From Rhodoferax lacus (GTDB taxonomy: Bacteria > Pseudomonadota > Gammaproteobacteria > Burkholderiales > Burkholderiaceae_C): a stretch of 64,000 bases of DNA. Every line of letters starts with the position of its first letter. Position 1 is the stretch's first letter. Below are positions 8,549 through 17,442 of the stretch, piece after piece. The DNA lies in the NCBI RefSeq assembly GCF_003415675.1, contig NZ_QFZK01000004.1, forward strand, positions 248,001-312,000, read 5' to 3'. A program made the position numbers and the translations under genes. The notes under the pieces are model-generated. The model worked only from the letters and a program-made list of their open reading frames with translations. It was not told the origin of the DNA and searched no databases.

Positions 8549-9736
8549 TTGACGCAAACCCGTTTGATGCAGGGCCTGCTGCTGTGCCTGGCCTGCGCCC
8601 AGCACCTGGCCGTGGCCGCCACCCTGACCGTGGGTGTGCTGGGCCTGGACGACGACGCGCGCTACCAGCCGCGCCGCCTGGAACACGCCTATCCCGGCCA
8701 GCCCACCGGCCGGGCGCTGGACGCCGCCGCTGTGGCGGTGGAAGAGTCGGCACTGGAAGTGGAGGCCGCAGGCCACAAGCTGGTGGTCAAGAGCTTCATG
8801 GCCGCCAGCGCCGCCGAACTGCCCCGTGCACTGGCCCAGCTCAAGGCGGCCAAGGTGCAGCATGTGCTGCTGGACCTGCCAGACGAGGCGATGAAGGCCG
8901 TGCTGGCCAGCGCCCCGGCGTCCTTGGGGCCGTCCATCCTCTTCAACATCGGCTCGGGCGCGGACGCGCTGCGCGGCAGCGGCTGCGTGGCCAACCTCTT
9001 GCACACCTACCCCAGCGAGGCCATGCGCAGCGACGCCCTGGCCCAGTTCCTGGCGGCGCGCTCCTGGAACCAGGCGCTGGTGCTGTACGGCCCACGCGCG
9101 CAGGACCAACTGCAGCTCGATGCCTTCCTGCGCAGTGCCAAGCGCTACGGCGTGAAGGTGGGCAAGAGCACAGCCTTCAAACTCTCGGCCGACCCGCGCG
9201 AGCGTGCGCTAAGCAATGTGCGCTTGCTCACCAATGACAAGAGTTATGACGTGGTGGTGGTGATCGACAGCGACGGCGAGTTCGCCCGCGGCATTCCTTT
9301 CAATACGCAGTGGCCGCGCCCGGTGCTGGGTGCCAACGGCCTGGTGCCCCTGGCCTGGCATCCGCAGTGGGACCTGAACGGCGGGCCGCAGCTCTCGCGC
9401 CGCTTCATGCGCGCTGCGAAGAGGCCCATGACCGGGCAGGACTGGGCCGCCTGGGCGGCGGTCAAGGCGGTGGTGGGTGTGCTCACTACGGCACCCAAGG
9501 CCACCGTTGCCGAGCAGTTGCAGATGCTGCGCCGTGGCGATGTGGCAGTGGACGGCTTCAAGGGCCCGCGCCTGACCTTCCGCGGCTGGGATGGGCAGCT
9601 GCGCCAGCCACTGTTTTTGGCCCACGGCGATGGCGTGGCCGCAGCGGCGCCATTTGAAGGGGTGCTGCACCCCACCGAAGTGTTGGACACCCTGGGTGTT
9701 GATGAAAAGGAAAGCATATGCCGCAACCGTCCGTGA
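8549..9736 (+). CDS. PQQ alcohol dehydrogenase-associated ABC transporter substrate-binding protein
   Basis: A periplasmic type-I binding protein of the family found only beside PQQ-dependent alcohol dehydrogenases. It has a signal peptide (about 1-22), TLTVGVLGLDDDARY at the mature N-terminus, and a two-lobed fold with VVVVIDSDGEFARG. Ligand unknown; the family is usually linked to alcohol or aldehyde handling. I choose TTG 8549 because GGAG lies nine bases upstream and the signal peptide begins there; ATG 8567 is an alternative. It is the first gene of a four-gene operon and overlaps the permease gene by 19 bases. Confidence 0.85.
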   Translation: MTQTRLMQGLLLCLACAQHLAVAATLTVGVLGLDDDARYQPRRLEHAYPGQPTGRALDAAAVAVEESALEVEAAGHKLVVKSFMAASAAELPRALAQLKAAKVQHVLLDLPDEAMKAVLASAPASLGPSILFNIGSGADALRGSGCVANLLHTYPSEAMRSDALAQFLAARSWNQALVLYGPRAQDQLQLDAFLRSAKRYGVKVGKSTAFKLSADPRERALSNVRLLTNDKSYDVVVVIDSDGEFARGIPFNTQWPRPVLGANGLVPLAWHPQWDLNGGPQLSRRFMRAAKRPMTGQDWAAWAAVKAVVGVLTTAPKATVAEQLQMLRRGDVAVDGFKGPRLTFRGWDGQLRQPLFLAHGDGVAAAAPFEGVLHPTEVLDTLGVDEKESICRNRP

Positions 9737-10587
9737 ACGCCACGCTGATACCCACGCCTTCGCCCATGCCGTCCTCGCCCGTGCCTTCCCTGGCCGTGCA
9801 CCTGGCCCGCGCCCTGCGCGCTGTGGTGGGCCGCGAGCTGCTCAAGTTTTTGCGCCAGCCCTCGCGCCTGGCCTCCAGCCTGGTGCGCCCGCTGCTGTGG
9901 TTTGTGGTGTTCTCGGCGGGCTTTCACAATGTGTTTGGCGTGGCCATCATCCCGCCCTACGAGACCTATGTGGAATACAAGGTCTACATGGTGCCCGGGC
10001 TCCTGGGCATGATTGCGCTTTTCAACGGCATGCAGAGCTCGCTCTCCATGGTCTATGACCGCGAGATGGGTGTCATGCGCCTCTTGCTCACGGCGCCGCT
10101 GCCGCGCGGCTGGCTGCTGGTGTTCAAGCTGCTGGCTTCTACCGCGCTGTCCCTGCTGCAGATGCTGGTGTTCCTGTTGATTGCCCTGGCCTTTGGCGTG
10201 GAGGCCGATCTGGCCAACTGGCTGCTGGCGATTCCGGTGATGGCGCTGGGCGCCACCATGCTGGCGGCCCTGGGCCTGATGCTGTCGGTCTACATCAAGC
10301 AGCTGGAGAACTTTGCCGGCACCATGAACTTTGTCATCTTCCCCATGTTCTTCATCAGCACCGCGCTCTACCCGCTGTGGAAGGTGGAAGAGTCGGGCGC
10401 CCTGTGGCTGGTGCAAATAGCACAGCTCAACCCCTTTACCTACGTGGTGGAGCTGATCCGCTTTGCCATGCAGGGCCAGTTCAACGCCACGGCTTTTGCC
10501 GTGGTGCTGGTGGGCGGCGCGGTGTTCTTTGGCCTGGCGCTGCGCGGCTACGACCCGCAGCGTGGCTGGACCAGGCAGCGCGGCTGA
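9718..10587 (+). CDS. ABC-2 type permease, PedC-like (PQQ alcohol dehydrogenase system)
   Basis: A 289-residue inner-membrane permease with six predicted helices. ABC-2 features include MVPGLLGMIALFNGMQSSLS, the conserved YDREMGVMRLLLTAPLPRG loop, and the C-terminal ALYPLWKVEES and NPFTYVVELIRFA segments. The family is the permease of the PedABC-type transporter associated with PQQ alcohol oxidation. Its cognate ATPase is not next door: the only matching ATPase gene is at 39120-39896. It overlaps the binding-protein gene by 19 bases and is followed after 11 bases by the NosR-like gene. Confidence 0.9.
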   Translation: MPQPSVNATLIPTPSPMPSSPVPSLAVHLARALRAVVGRELLKFLRQPSRLASSLVRPLLWFVVFSAGFHNVFGVAIIPPYETYVEYKVYMVPGLLGMIALFNGMQSSLSMVYDREMGVMRLLLTAPLPRGWLLVFKLLASTALSLLQMLVFLLIALAFGVEADLANWLLAIPVMALGATMLAALGLMLSVYIKQLENFAGTMNFVIFPMFFISTALYPLWKVEESGALWLVQIAQLNPFTYVVELIRFAMQGQFNATAFAVVLVGGAVFFGLALRGYDPQRGWTRQRG

Positions 10588-10598
10588 GGGGGCTTGCC

Positions 10599-12731
10599 AT
10601 GAGGACATTCTTGCAGGGCCTGCGGGCCTGTCTGTGGCTGATGCTGCTCTGCGTTGGCGCGGCCCAAGCCGGCGTCATGACCCGCGCCGCCATGGAGGCG
10701 GCCTTTCCCGCCCCGCTGGTGGTGGGCGAAAAAGAGCGCGATCTGCCGGTCTGGCCCATCTACGCACAAGACCTTACCAGCACCTCCATCGTGGCCTATG
10801 CCTTCGAGTCGATGGACTTCGCGCCCATCCCCGGCTTCTCCGGAACACCTTTCAACCTGTTGGTGGCGCTGGACAAGAACGGCGTGTTCATGGATGTCAA
10901 GGTGCTCTCGCAGCACGAGCCGGTATTCCTGGACGGCCTGGGGCCCGAGCCGCTGTTCAAGTTCGTGGAGCAGTACAAAAGCCTCTCGCTCAAGCAAAGC
11001 ATCAAGATCGGCCTGGGCCAGAGTGGCGCTGCCAAGACCAACAGCGCGAATGTCTACATCGACGGCGTGGCCAAGGCCACGGCTTCGGTGCGCATCCTCA
11101 ACCAGAGCCTGCTGGCGGCGTCGCTCAAAGTGGCACGCGCCAAGATGGGCTATGGCGAGGGGAGCGATCCGGACCTGATTGCCCGCGTACGCCCCGATGT
11201 GTACCAGGCCATGGACTGGGCTGCGCTGCGCAAAGCCGGGCTGGTGACGCGCAAGGTGTTCAGCAATGCCGAGGTGGAAGCGGCCTTCAAGGGTACGGCC
11301 GTGGAGGGGCTGGACGACGAAGCCAAAAGCGCGCCTGACGCGCCCTTTGTGGAGTTGACCTTCGCCCACCTCAACGTGCCCAGCGTGGGCCGCAACCTGC
11401 TGCCCGCTGCCACCTGGGACTACATTACCAAGCGCCTGGACCCGGGTGACCACGCGCTCCTGGTGATGAGCCGCGGCCGCTACAGCCTTGTGGCCGAGGA
11501 CTTCCAGCGTGGCAGCGTGCCCGACCGCCTGACCCTCAACCAGCACAAGCTGCCGCTGGAGATGCGCGACCTGGACCTGGACACCACGCTGAACCTGCCC
11601 CCCGATTTGAAGGACGCGAAGGATGTGCAGTGGCGCGTGTTCCGGGTCATCGCGCCTGCCGGGCTGGATCCGGCCCTGCCGCTGGATTTTGAGCTGATGG
11701 TCACCCGAGCCAAGGGCCAGTTCATGCCCGAGCTGGTGAACAAGCGTTTTGCCTTCAGCGCGCAACTGCCCGATGACTACTTTGAAGCCGCCAGCTCCGA
11801 CAGCAAGACCTGGGGCTTAAGCTGGACCTCACGCTGGTGGGAGCTGCTTGTTCTGGTAGCCGGCCTGGCGGTGCTGGCCTGGGCCCTGGACAAGCCGAAG
11901 TGGCTGACCGCCAGCCCCCAGCGCTTGGCCCGCTTTCGCACCGGCTACCTGCTGTTCACCCTGTTCTTTATTGGCTGGTATGCGCAGGGGCAGCTTTCGG
12001 TGGTGAACTTCACGGCCGTCATCCAGGCGCTGTTTGCCCAGCGCAGCCTGGGCTTCTTTTTGTATGACCCGATGACGGTGCTGTTGTGGCTGTTTGTGGC
12101 GGTGACCTTCTTTGTGTGGGGCCGTGGCACCTTTTGCGGCTGGCTCTGCCCGTTTGGCGCGCTGCAGGAGCTCATCAGCAAGGTCACCCAGCGGCTGGGG
12201 CTCAAGGCCTTGCGCGTGTCCACCGGGCTGGACCGCCAGCTCAAGCGGGTGAAGTACGTGGTGCTGGCGGTGATCCTGATCTCGGCCTGCATCTCGGTCA
12301 CTTGGACCGACCGGCTGGTGGAGGTGGAGCCCTTCAAGACCAGCATCACGCTCAACTTCGTGCGCGCTTGGCCCTTTGTGCTGTGGGCGGTGGTCACGGT
12401 GCTGCTGAGCAGCTTCTTCTATAAAGGCTATTGCCGCTACCTGTGCCCGCTGGGCGCGGGCATGGGCCTCTTGGGGCGCCTGCGCCGCATCGATTGGATT
12501 GCCAGGCGCACCGAATGCGGCTCGCCCTGCCAGCGCTGCCGCAGCGACTGCGCCTACCAAGCTATTGAGAAGAGCGGAGCCATTGACTACGAAGAATGCT
12601 TCCAGTGCATGGACTGCGTGGTGATCTACGAGAGCGAGGCCTTGTGCGTACCGCTCTACAACAAGGCCCGCAAGACCGGTGCGCCAACGGTGATTCCTAT
12701 TGTTCCTGTTCCTGTAGGAGTGCAGCCATGA
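10599..12731 (+). CDS. NosR/NirI-family FMN-binding and 4Fe-4S membrane protein
   Basis: A 710-residue predicted electron-transfer membrane protein. After a signal peptide (about 1-24) comes a periplasmic FMN-binding domain whose DGVAKAT motif (Thr 161) matches the site where ApbE attaches FMN in NosR/RnfG/NqrC proteins. Then come a second periplasmic region, about six membrane helices with two CxxxCP motifs (FCGWLCPFG and YCRYLCPLG), and a C-terminal ferredoxin-like module (CQRCRSDC, CFQCMDC). No nosZ or other N2O-reductase gene is present; the context is PQQ alcohol oxidation. I infer a trans-membrane electron conduit for that system. apbE follows with an ATGA overlap. Confidence 0.88.
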   Translation: MRTFLQGLRACLWLMLLCVGAAQAGVMTRAAMEAAFPAPLVVGEKERDLPVWPIYAQDLTSTSIVAYAFESMDFAPIPGFSGTPFNLLVALDKNGVFMDVKVLSQHEPVFLDGLGPEPLFKFVEQYKSLSLKQSIKIGLGQSGAAKTNSANVYIDGVAKATASVRILNQSLLAASLKVARAKMGYGEGSDPDLIARVRPDVYQAMDWAALRKAGLVTRKVFSNAEVEAAFKGTAVEGLDDEAKSAPDAPFVELTFAHLNVPSVGRNLLPAATWDYITKRLDPGDHALLVMSRGRYSLVAEDFQRGSVPDRLTLNQHKLPLEMRDLDLDTTLNLPPDLKDAKDVQWRVFRVIAPAGLDPALPLDFELMVTRAKGQFMPELVNKRFAFSAQLPDDYFEAASSDSKTWGLSWTSRWWELLVLVAGLAVLAWALDKPKWLTASPQRLARFRTGYLLFTLFFIGWYAQGQLSVVNFTAVIQALFAQRSLGFFLYDPMTVLLWLFVAVTFFVWGRGTFCGWLCPFGALQELISKVTQRLGLKALRVSTGLDRQLKRVKYVVLAVILISACISVTWTDRLVEVEPFKTSITLNFVRAWPFVLWAVVTVLLSSFFYKGYCRYLCPLGAGMGLLGRLRRIDWIARRTECGSPCQRCRSDCAYQAIEKSGAIDYEECFQCMDCVVIYESEALCVPLYNKARKTGAPTVIPIVPVPVGVQP

Positions 12732-13711
12732 AGCGCCGCGCGTTTATGCAACTGGGCCTGGGCAGTGCACTGGGCGCTGTGCAAGCCAGCGCGGGGGCCA
12801 GCCCGCTGGTGTGGCGCAGCCGCACCCTGGGCGCCATGGGCACCTCCATGCGCTTGCAGCTGGCGCACACCGATGCGGCGCAGGCCGAGCAGGCGCTGGC
12901 TGCGGCCATAGCCGACATCCGCAGCATCGAGGACCAGATGAGCCTGTTCCGTGAGGACAGTGCCCTGTGCCAGCTCAACCGCACGGGCGTGTTGACGCAG
13001 GCGCCCGCCGACTTGCTGCAGGTGCTGCACACCGCCGCCCAAGTGTCCGAGCGCAGCCAGGGCGCGTTTGACATCACGGTGCAGCCGCTGTGGCAGGTGT
13101 TTGACGCCGCACGCCAGCAGGGCCGCCTGCCCAGCGCCGCTGAAGTGTCTGCCGCGCGCAGCAAGGTCGATTGGCGCGGCGTGCAGGTGCGCGGCGACAC
13201 GGTGCGCCTGCAGCAGCGCGGCATGGCCCTCACGCTCAACGGCATTGCCCAAGGCTATGCGGCCGACAAGGTGCGCGCGCGCCTGCAGGCCCTGGGCGTG
13301 CAACACGCGCTGGTGGACGCGGGCGAATACGCAGCCCTGGGCCAGGCGGCCCACGCGGGCGACTGGACGCTGGGCGTGGCCAGCCCGCGCGGTGCCCATG
13401 CGCTCCTGGCCGGCATCGCCCTGCAGGGCCGCTGCGTGGCCACCTCGGCCGATGACCAGTGCTGCTTCAGCGCTGACTACAGGAACCACCACATCTTTGA
13501 TCCGCGCACCGGCTATTCACCCCAGGCGCTGTCCTCGGTCAGCGTCATGGCCGACAGCGCGGTGCAGGCCGATGCCATTACCAAGGTGCTCTTCATGGCC
13601 GGCTACGAGCAGGCCCTGCCCTTGGCCAAAGCCTGGGGTGTAGAGGTGCTGGTGGTGGACAAGCAGGGCCGCTGGCAGGCCAGCGCGGGTCTGCCCTTGC
13701 GCGCGATCTGA
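12728..13711 (+). CDS. apbE: FAD:protein FMN transferase ApbE
   Basis: Transfers FMN from FAD to a Ser/Thr of periplasmic flavoproteins. The 327-residue product starts with a twin-arginine-like signal (MKRRAFMQLGLG) and has the family core: LGAMGTSMRLQLAH, DIRSIEDQMSLFREDSAL, GAFDITVQPLW, LNGIAQGYAADKV, LVDAGEYAALG and HHIFDPRTGYSP, followed by DAITKVLFMAG. In the usual GDIxA motif this copy reads DAGEYAALG, a small deviation. The start overlaps the stop of the NosR-like gene (ATGA), so that protein is its obvious substrate. Confidence 0.92.
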   Translation: MKRRAFMQLGLGSALGAVQASAGASPLVWRSRTLGAMGTSMRLQLAHTDAAQAEQALAAAIADIRSIEDQMSLFREDSALCQLNRTGVLTQAPADLLQVLHTAAQVSERSQGAFDITVQPLWQVFDAARQQGRLPSAAEVSAARSKVDWRGVQVRGDTVRLQQRGMALTLNGIAQGYAADKVRARLQALGVQHALVDAGEYAALGQAAHAGDWTLGVASPRGAHALLAGIALQGRCVATSADDQCCFSADYRNHHIFDPRTGYSPQALSSVSVMADSAVQADAITKVLFMAGYEQALPLAKAWGVEVLVVDKQGRWQASAGLPLRAI

Positions 13712-13758
13712 GTTCAGAAGTCCGGGCCGCCCAGCGCGTTGCTGCAATTTGGGACAGT

Positions 13759-13773
13759 GTCACAGCCTGTGAC
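13759..13773. promoter_or_regulatory. Perfect dyad, candidate upstream activating sequence
   Basis: GTCACAG-C-CTGTGAC is a perfect 15-base inverted repeat about 97 bases upstream of the -24/-12 promoter of the dehydrogenase gene, a normal distance for a sigma-54 enhancer. TGTCACAG half-copies occur at 36381-36388 and 36443-36450, and TGTGACA at 39040-39046, all in the promoter regions of locus B. Likely bound by the activator encoded at 34154-36241; this is inference. Confidence 0.6.
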
Positions 13774-13869
13774 GGGTGACGTTCCTTGCAGGGCACGGGC
13801 GGCACACTTTTGCGGCCTGTTTGCAACAGCGCACACGTAGAAACCCTAGGAAACAGGGGGGGGAGCGAC

Positions 13870-13884
13870 TGGCACAGATGTTGC
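13870..13884 (+). promoter_or_regulatory. Sigma-54 promoter of the PQQ dehydrogenase gene
   Basis: TGGCAC-N5-TTGC is an exact -24/-12 match. Transcription would start near 13895, leaving an untranslated leader of about 90 bases before the GTG start. The rest of the 276-base gap before the gene holds the dyad at 13759-13773 and no other feature I can support. Confidence 0.88.
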
Positions 13885-13987
13885 GCAAATGGGTTACGGA
13901 CACATGCACTGCGCAGGCAAGGCAGTCCGAAGTCACCTCCCTGTACAGGAGGTGGAAACCGCAAACAAATAGCCAGGAGACAAGCAC

Positions 13988-15709
13988 GTGAAACAGAAAC
14001 TATTCGCCCTACTGATGGTGGCCGCCGCCGCCCAGGTGTCCGCGCAGGTGACCGACGCCATGATCGCCAACGACGCCGCCGACAACAGCTCGGTGCTGAG
14101 CTGGGGCATGGGCACACAGGGCCAGCGCTACTCGTCACTGGACGCCCTCAACACCAAGACCGTGAAGAAGCTGGTGCCCGTGTGGTCCATGTCTTTCGGT
14201 GGTGAAAAGCAGCGCGGCCAGGAGTCGCAGCCCCTGGTCTACAAGGGCAAGATGTTTGTCACGGCCTCCTACTCGCGCATCTTCGCGGTGGACGTGAAGA
14301 CCGGCGAAAAGCTGTGGAAGTATGAGCACCGTCTGCCCGAAGGCATCATGCCTTGCTGCGACGTGGTCAACCGCGGTGCTGCCCTGTATGACAACCTGGT
14401 GATCTTTGGCACGCTGGACGCCCAGCTGGTGGCCTTGGACCAGAACACCGGCAAGGTGGTCTGGAAAGAAAAGATTGACGACTACGCTGCCGGCTACAGC
14501 CAGACCGCAGCACCTTTGATTGCCGAAGGCCTGCTGCTCACCGGTGTGTCCGGTGGCGAGTTCGGTGTGGTGGGCCGCGTGGAAGCGCGCGACCCCAAGA
14601 CCGGCAAGATGGTCTGGAGCCGCCCCGTGGTGGAAGGCCATATGGGCTACCTGAACGGCAAGGAAAACGGCATCTCCGGTACCACCAACGCCACCTGGCC
14701 TGGCGAGACCTGGAAGACCGGTGGAGCCGCGACCTGGCTGGGCGGCACCTACGACGCCAAGACCGGCCTGGCTTATTTTGGCACCGGCAACCCCGGCCCC
14801 TGGAACAGCCACGTGCGCAAGGGCGACAACCTGTACTCCACTTCCACCGTGGCCATCGATGTCAAGACCGGCAAGATTGTCTGGAGCTACCAGGGCACGC
14901 CCAACGATGCCTGGGACTTTGACGGCGTCAACGAGTTCATCACCTTCGACATGGACGGCAAGCGCATGGGCGGCAAGGCCGACCGCAATGGCTACTTCTA
15001 CGTGATCGACGCCACCAGCGGCAAGCTGCAAAACGCCTTCCCGTTTGTGAACGGCATCACCTGGGCCAAGGGCATCGACATTGCCAGCGGCCGTCCGAAC
15101 TTCGTGCCTGAAAACCGCCCTGGCGACCCGGCACTGTCGGCCGACGGCAAGAAGGGCGCTTCGGTGTTCGCATCCCCCGGTTTCCTGGGTGGCAAGAACC
15201 AGATGCCCATGGCCTACAGCCCCAAGAGCAAGATGTTCTTCGTGCCCACCAACGAATGGGGCATGGACATCTGGAACGAGCCCATCAGCTACAAAAAGGG
15301 CGGCGCTTTCCTGGGTGCGGGTTTCACCATCCGTCCGCTCTATGAAGACCACATTGGTTCCCTGCGCGCCTATGACCCCAAGACCGGCAAGATGGCCTGG
15401 GAAGTCAAGAACAACGCCCCTCTGTGGGGTGGCGTATTGGCTACCGGCGGCGACCTGGTGTTCTGGGGCACGCCTGAAGGCTACCTGAAGGCCGCGGACG
15501 CCAAGACCGGCAAGGTGCTGTGGCAATTCCAGACCGGCTCTGGCGTGGTGGCGCCTCCCATCACCTGGACGCAGGACGGCGAGCAGTACATCAGCGTGGT
15601 CTCCGGTTGGGGTGGTGCAGTGCCTCTGTGGGGTGGTGAAGTGGCCAAGAAGGTCAACCTGCTGGAGCAGGGTGGATCGGTCTGGACCTTCAAGCTGCCC
15701 AAGTCCTGA
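13988..15709 (+). CDS. PQQ-dependent alcohol dehydrogenase, lanthanide-type active site
   Basis: Periplasmic quinoprotein that oxidises alcohols with PQQ and passes electrons to cytochrome c. Length 573, with a signal peptide (about 1-19) and an eight-bladed propeller with tryptophan-docking repeats (such as [13 protein letters not shown]). Adjacent cysteines C123-C124 form the PQQ-capping disulfide. Metal ligands are E191, N268 and catalytic D310; D312, two residues later (WDFDGVNE), is the extra acid typical of lanthanide enzymes (XoxF, PedH) where calcium enzymes have Ala or Ser. There is no cytochrome domain, so it is a type I enzyme. GTG start after AGGAG. Substrate (methanol, ethanol or larger) cannot be told from this. 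Confidence 0.93.
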   Translation: MKQKLFALLMVAAAAQVSAQVTDAMIANDAADNSSVLSWGMGTQGQRYSSLDALNTKTVKKLVPVWSMSFGGEKQRGQESQPLVYKGKMFVTASYSRIFAVDVKTGEKLWKYEHRLPEGIMPCCDVVNRGAALYDNLVIFGTLDAQLVALDQNTGKVVWKEKIDDYAAGYSQTAAPLIAEGLLLTGVSGGEFGVVGRVEARDPKTGKMVWSRPVVEGHMGYLNGKENGISGTTNATWPGETWKTGGAATWLGGTYDAKTGLAYFGTGNPGPWNSHVRKGDNLYSTSTVAIDVKTGKIVWSYQGTPNDAWDFDGVNEFITFDMDGKRMGGKADRNGYFYVIDATSGKLQNAFPFVNGITWAKGIDIASGRPNFVPENRPGDPALSADGKKGASVFASPGFLGGKNQMPMAYSPKSKMFFVPTNEWGMDIWNEPISYKKGGAFLGAGFTIRPLYEDHIGSLRAYDPKTGKMAWEVKNNAPLWGGVLATGGDLVFWGTPEGYLKAADAKTGKVLWQFQTGSGVVAPPITWTQDGEQYISVVSGWGGAVPLWGGEVAKKVNLLEQGGSVWTFKLPKS

Positions 15710-15743
15710 TTGGCAGACTGAAGCCAACTTTGTGTTGACCTGA

Positions 15744-15782
15744 GGGGGTGGGGACCGGCGCGTTCGGCCACCCCCTTTTTTT
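15744..15782 (+). terminator. Rho-independent terminator after the dehydrogenase gene
   Basis: GGGGGTGG (15744-15751) pairs perfectly with CCACCCCC (15768-15775), followed by seven T. It separates the dehydrogenase gene from the cytochrome c gene and should stop or attenuate read-through. Confidence 0.88.
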
Positions 15783-15796
15783 GTCCCGAAAAAACT

Positions 15797-16126
15797 ATGC
15801 GACCCTTATTCATTTCCCTCCTGCTGCTGTCCGGCCTGGCGCAGGCCGCAGACATGACCGAAGCCGAACAGGCCTCGGCCAAAGAGTTGGCCCAGGCCAA
15901 CGGTTGCCTGAGCTGCCACGCGCTCACCGAAAAAATTGTGGGCCCCGCCTATTCCAGCGTGGCTGAAAAATACAAGGCCGATGCCGATGCCGCCTCCGGG
16001 CTGGTGCAGTCCATCCAATACGGCTCCAAGGGCAAGTGGGGCCGCATCCCCATGCCGGCGCACCCGTCGCTGAGCCCGCAAGACATCAAGACCCTGGCCA
16101 ATTGGGTCATGACGGTCAAGAAATGA
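15797..16126 (+). CDS. Class I cytochrome c (c-551/c5-like)
   Basis: A 109-residue periplasmic monohaem cytochrome. Signal peptide about 1-18 (ending AQA), haem site CLSCH, and a probable axial Met in RIPMPAHP near the C-terminus, followed by the closing helix KTLANWVMTV. Its place just after the PQQ dehydrogenase suggests it is an electron acceptor for that enzyme or its partner. A terminator intervenes, so it may be expressed separately or by read-through. The stop overlaps the start of the Sel1 gene (ATGA). Confidence 0.9.
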   Translation: MRPLFISLLLLSGLAQAADMTEAEQASAKELAQANGCLSCHALTEKIVGPAYSSVAEKYKADADAASGLVQSIQYGSKGKWGRIPMPAHPSLSPQDIKTLANWVMTVKK

Positions 16127-16959
16127 ACACCGCAATGGCGTGCGCTGCCTGGCAGCGCCGCCTGCTTGCAGTGGGCCTGCTGCTGGCTCTGGCATTTGGC
16201 GCGCAAGCCCAGGACAGCAACCGCAGCGACTGGCTGCGCAACCCGGCCATGGGCAACTACAAGGCCTATGCCGAATTCAAGATGGCGCACTACGACGCCG
16301 CGCGCGAGGTCTGGCAAACCCTGGCCGAAGTGGGCAATGGGGATGCCCTGTTCAACCTGGGCATCCTGGCCGAAGACGGCCTGGGCGAGCCGCGCAATAT
16401 GGCGCGCGCAGAAAGCTTCTACACCAGTGCCGCAGCAGCCGACAATTTCAAGGCCCAATACCGACTGGGCCTGCTGTATTTCGCGGGCACGCTCTTGCCC
16501 CGCAACACCGAAAAAGCCCGCCTGTATTTAACCCGCGCCGCCACCCATGGCGACCGGGATGCGCAGGACATGCTCTCGCGCCTGGGACAACCCGATGCGC
16601 CCCTGACAACGTTCCAGCAGGCCGAGTTGTTGAGCGGCAGCGGCCAGCTTACGCAGGCATTGGCCCTCTACCGCACGCTGGCCGATGCGGGTGACGCCAC
16701 CGCGCAAACCCGCCTGGCCTGGGCCTATGAAGCCGGGCGCGGCGTGGCGGCGGATTTGCCGGAAGCCGCACGCCGCTTCGAGATCGCCGCGCAGGCCGGC
16801 AATGCCGAAGCGCAGTACGCGCTGGCCGTGATGCTGCGCACGGGCAGGGGGCGTGCCGAAGACCGCGCAGCGAGCGCTGCGTGGCTGGACAAGGCGGCCA
16901 GGCAAGGCCACCCCGCAGCGCAAGCGGCGCAGGTCTCGGAAGGGCGGGTGACGCAGTAA
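16123..16959 (+). CDS. Secreted Sel1-repeat (TPR-like) protein
   Basis: A 278-residue exported helical-repeat protein. A signal peptide (about 1-30, ending AQAQ) is followed by five or so Sel1-like repeats, for example GDALFNLGILAEDGLGEPRN and NAEAQYALAVMLRTGRGRAE. Sel1 repeats serve as protein-binding scaffolds; the partner is unknown. The ATGA overlap with the cytochrome c gene implies translational coupling and a linked role in the periplasm, perhaps in assembling the quinoprotein electron chain (inference). Confidence 0.85.
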   Translation: MNTAMACAAWQRRLLAVGLLLALAFGAQAQDSNRSDWLRNPAMGNYKAYAEFKMAHYDAAREVWQTLAEVGNGDALFNLGILAEDGLGEPRNMARAESFYTSAAAADNFKAQYRLGLLYFAGTLLPRNTEKARLYLTRAATHGDRDAQDMLSRLGQPDAPLTTFQQAELLSGSGQLTQALALYRTLADAGDATAQTRLAWAYEAGRGVAADLPEAARRFEIAAQAGNAEAQYALAVMLRTGRGRAEDRAASAAWLDKAARQGHPAAQAAQVSEGRVTQ

Positions 16960-16973
16960 GGACGGCTTGCCGG

Positions 16974-17345
16974 TCACACCCGCAGCACCTCGCGCCGCAT
17001 GGACCACAGGATGGCCAGCACCTCGTTGCGCACGGCTTCATCGATGCCGTTCTTTTGCAAAGCGTCCATCGCATCGTCAATGACCGTCATGAACTCCTGC
17101 TCGTTGATGTTCATGCCCTTGTGCGTAGCCACCATGTCCTTTCCCGAATAGGACTCGGGCCCGCCGGTGCCGGCGCAGAAGAACTCGACTGCGCGGCGCT
17201 CCACGCGGGCCAGGTCTTCGCTGTTCATGTAGCGGGCATTCACCAGCGGGTTGGCCAGGTGGTTCTTCATCAGGTCTGCCGTGATGCGGGTGATGCCCTC
17301 GCGGCGGCCCAGGCGTTCGTACAGGGTGGTGGTGACTTGGTTCAT
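16974..17345 (-). CDS. Group 1 truncated haemoglobin
   Basis: A 123-residue 2-on-2 globin, probably for oxygen or nitric oxide binding or detoxification. Family features are LYERLGRREGITRI at the N-terminus, GGPESYSGKDM, and the proximal histidine in THKGMNI, followed by the FMTVIDDAMDAL helix. ATG 17345 follows a strong AGGAG site. The gene is monocistronic on the minus strand and shares an upstream motif (GTGTTCYTGAATC on the plus strand) with the next minus-strand gene at the same distance from the start. Confidence 0.92.
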   Translation of the reverse strand: MNQVTTTLYERLGRREGITRITADLMKNHLANPLVNARYMNSEDLARVERRAVEFFCAGTGGPESYSGKDMVATHKGMNINEQEFMTVIDDAMDALQKNGIDEAVRNEVLAILWSMRREVLRV

Positions 17346-17410
17346 AGAGTTTCTCCTTGGGGTTGGGCCGCTCCACCATTGGAGCTGCCGGGTTGCAGGC
17401 TTTGCAGCCT

Positions 17411-17423
17411 GTGTTCTTGAATC
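17411..17423. promoter_or_regulatory. Motif GTGTTCTTGAATC upstream of the globin gene
   Basis: A near copy (12 of 13 bases) lies at 17764-17776, upstream of the adjacent 85-residue protein gene. Both sit 63-78 bases before their start codons, and both are followed on the far side by TTGCGG. Candidate common operator or promoter element. Confidence 0.4.
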
Positions 17424-17442
17424 TGGCAGGGCGGTCTTGCGG

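Noticed and set aside
10599-13711. Reading the NosR-like/ApbE pair as a denitrification (nos) cluster
   Set aside because: No nosZ, nosD, nosF or nosL is present, and the operon neighbours belong to PQQ alcohol oxidation.
14135-15727. Open frame of 530 codons on the minus strand across the dehydrogenase gene
   Set aside because: It lies entirely opposite the well-supported quinoprotein and shows no domain or start site; typical of GC-rich codon bias.
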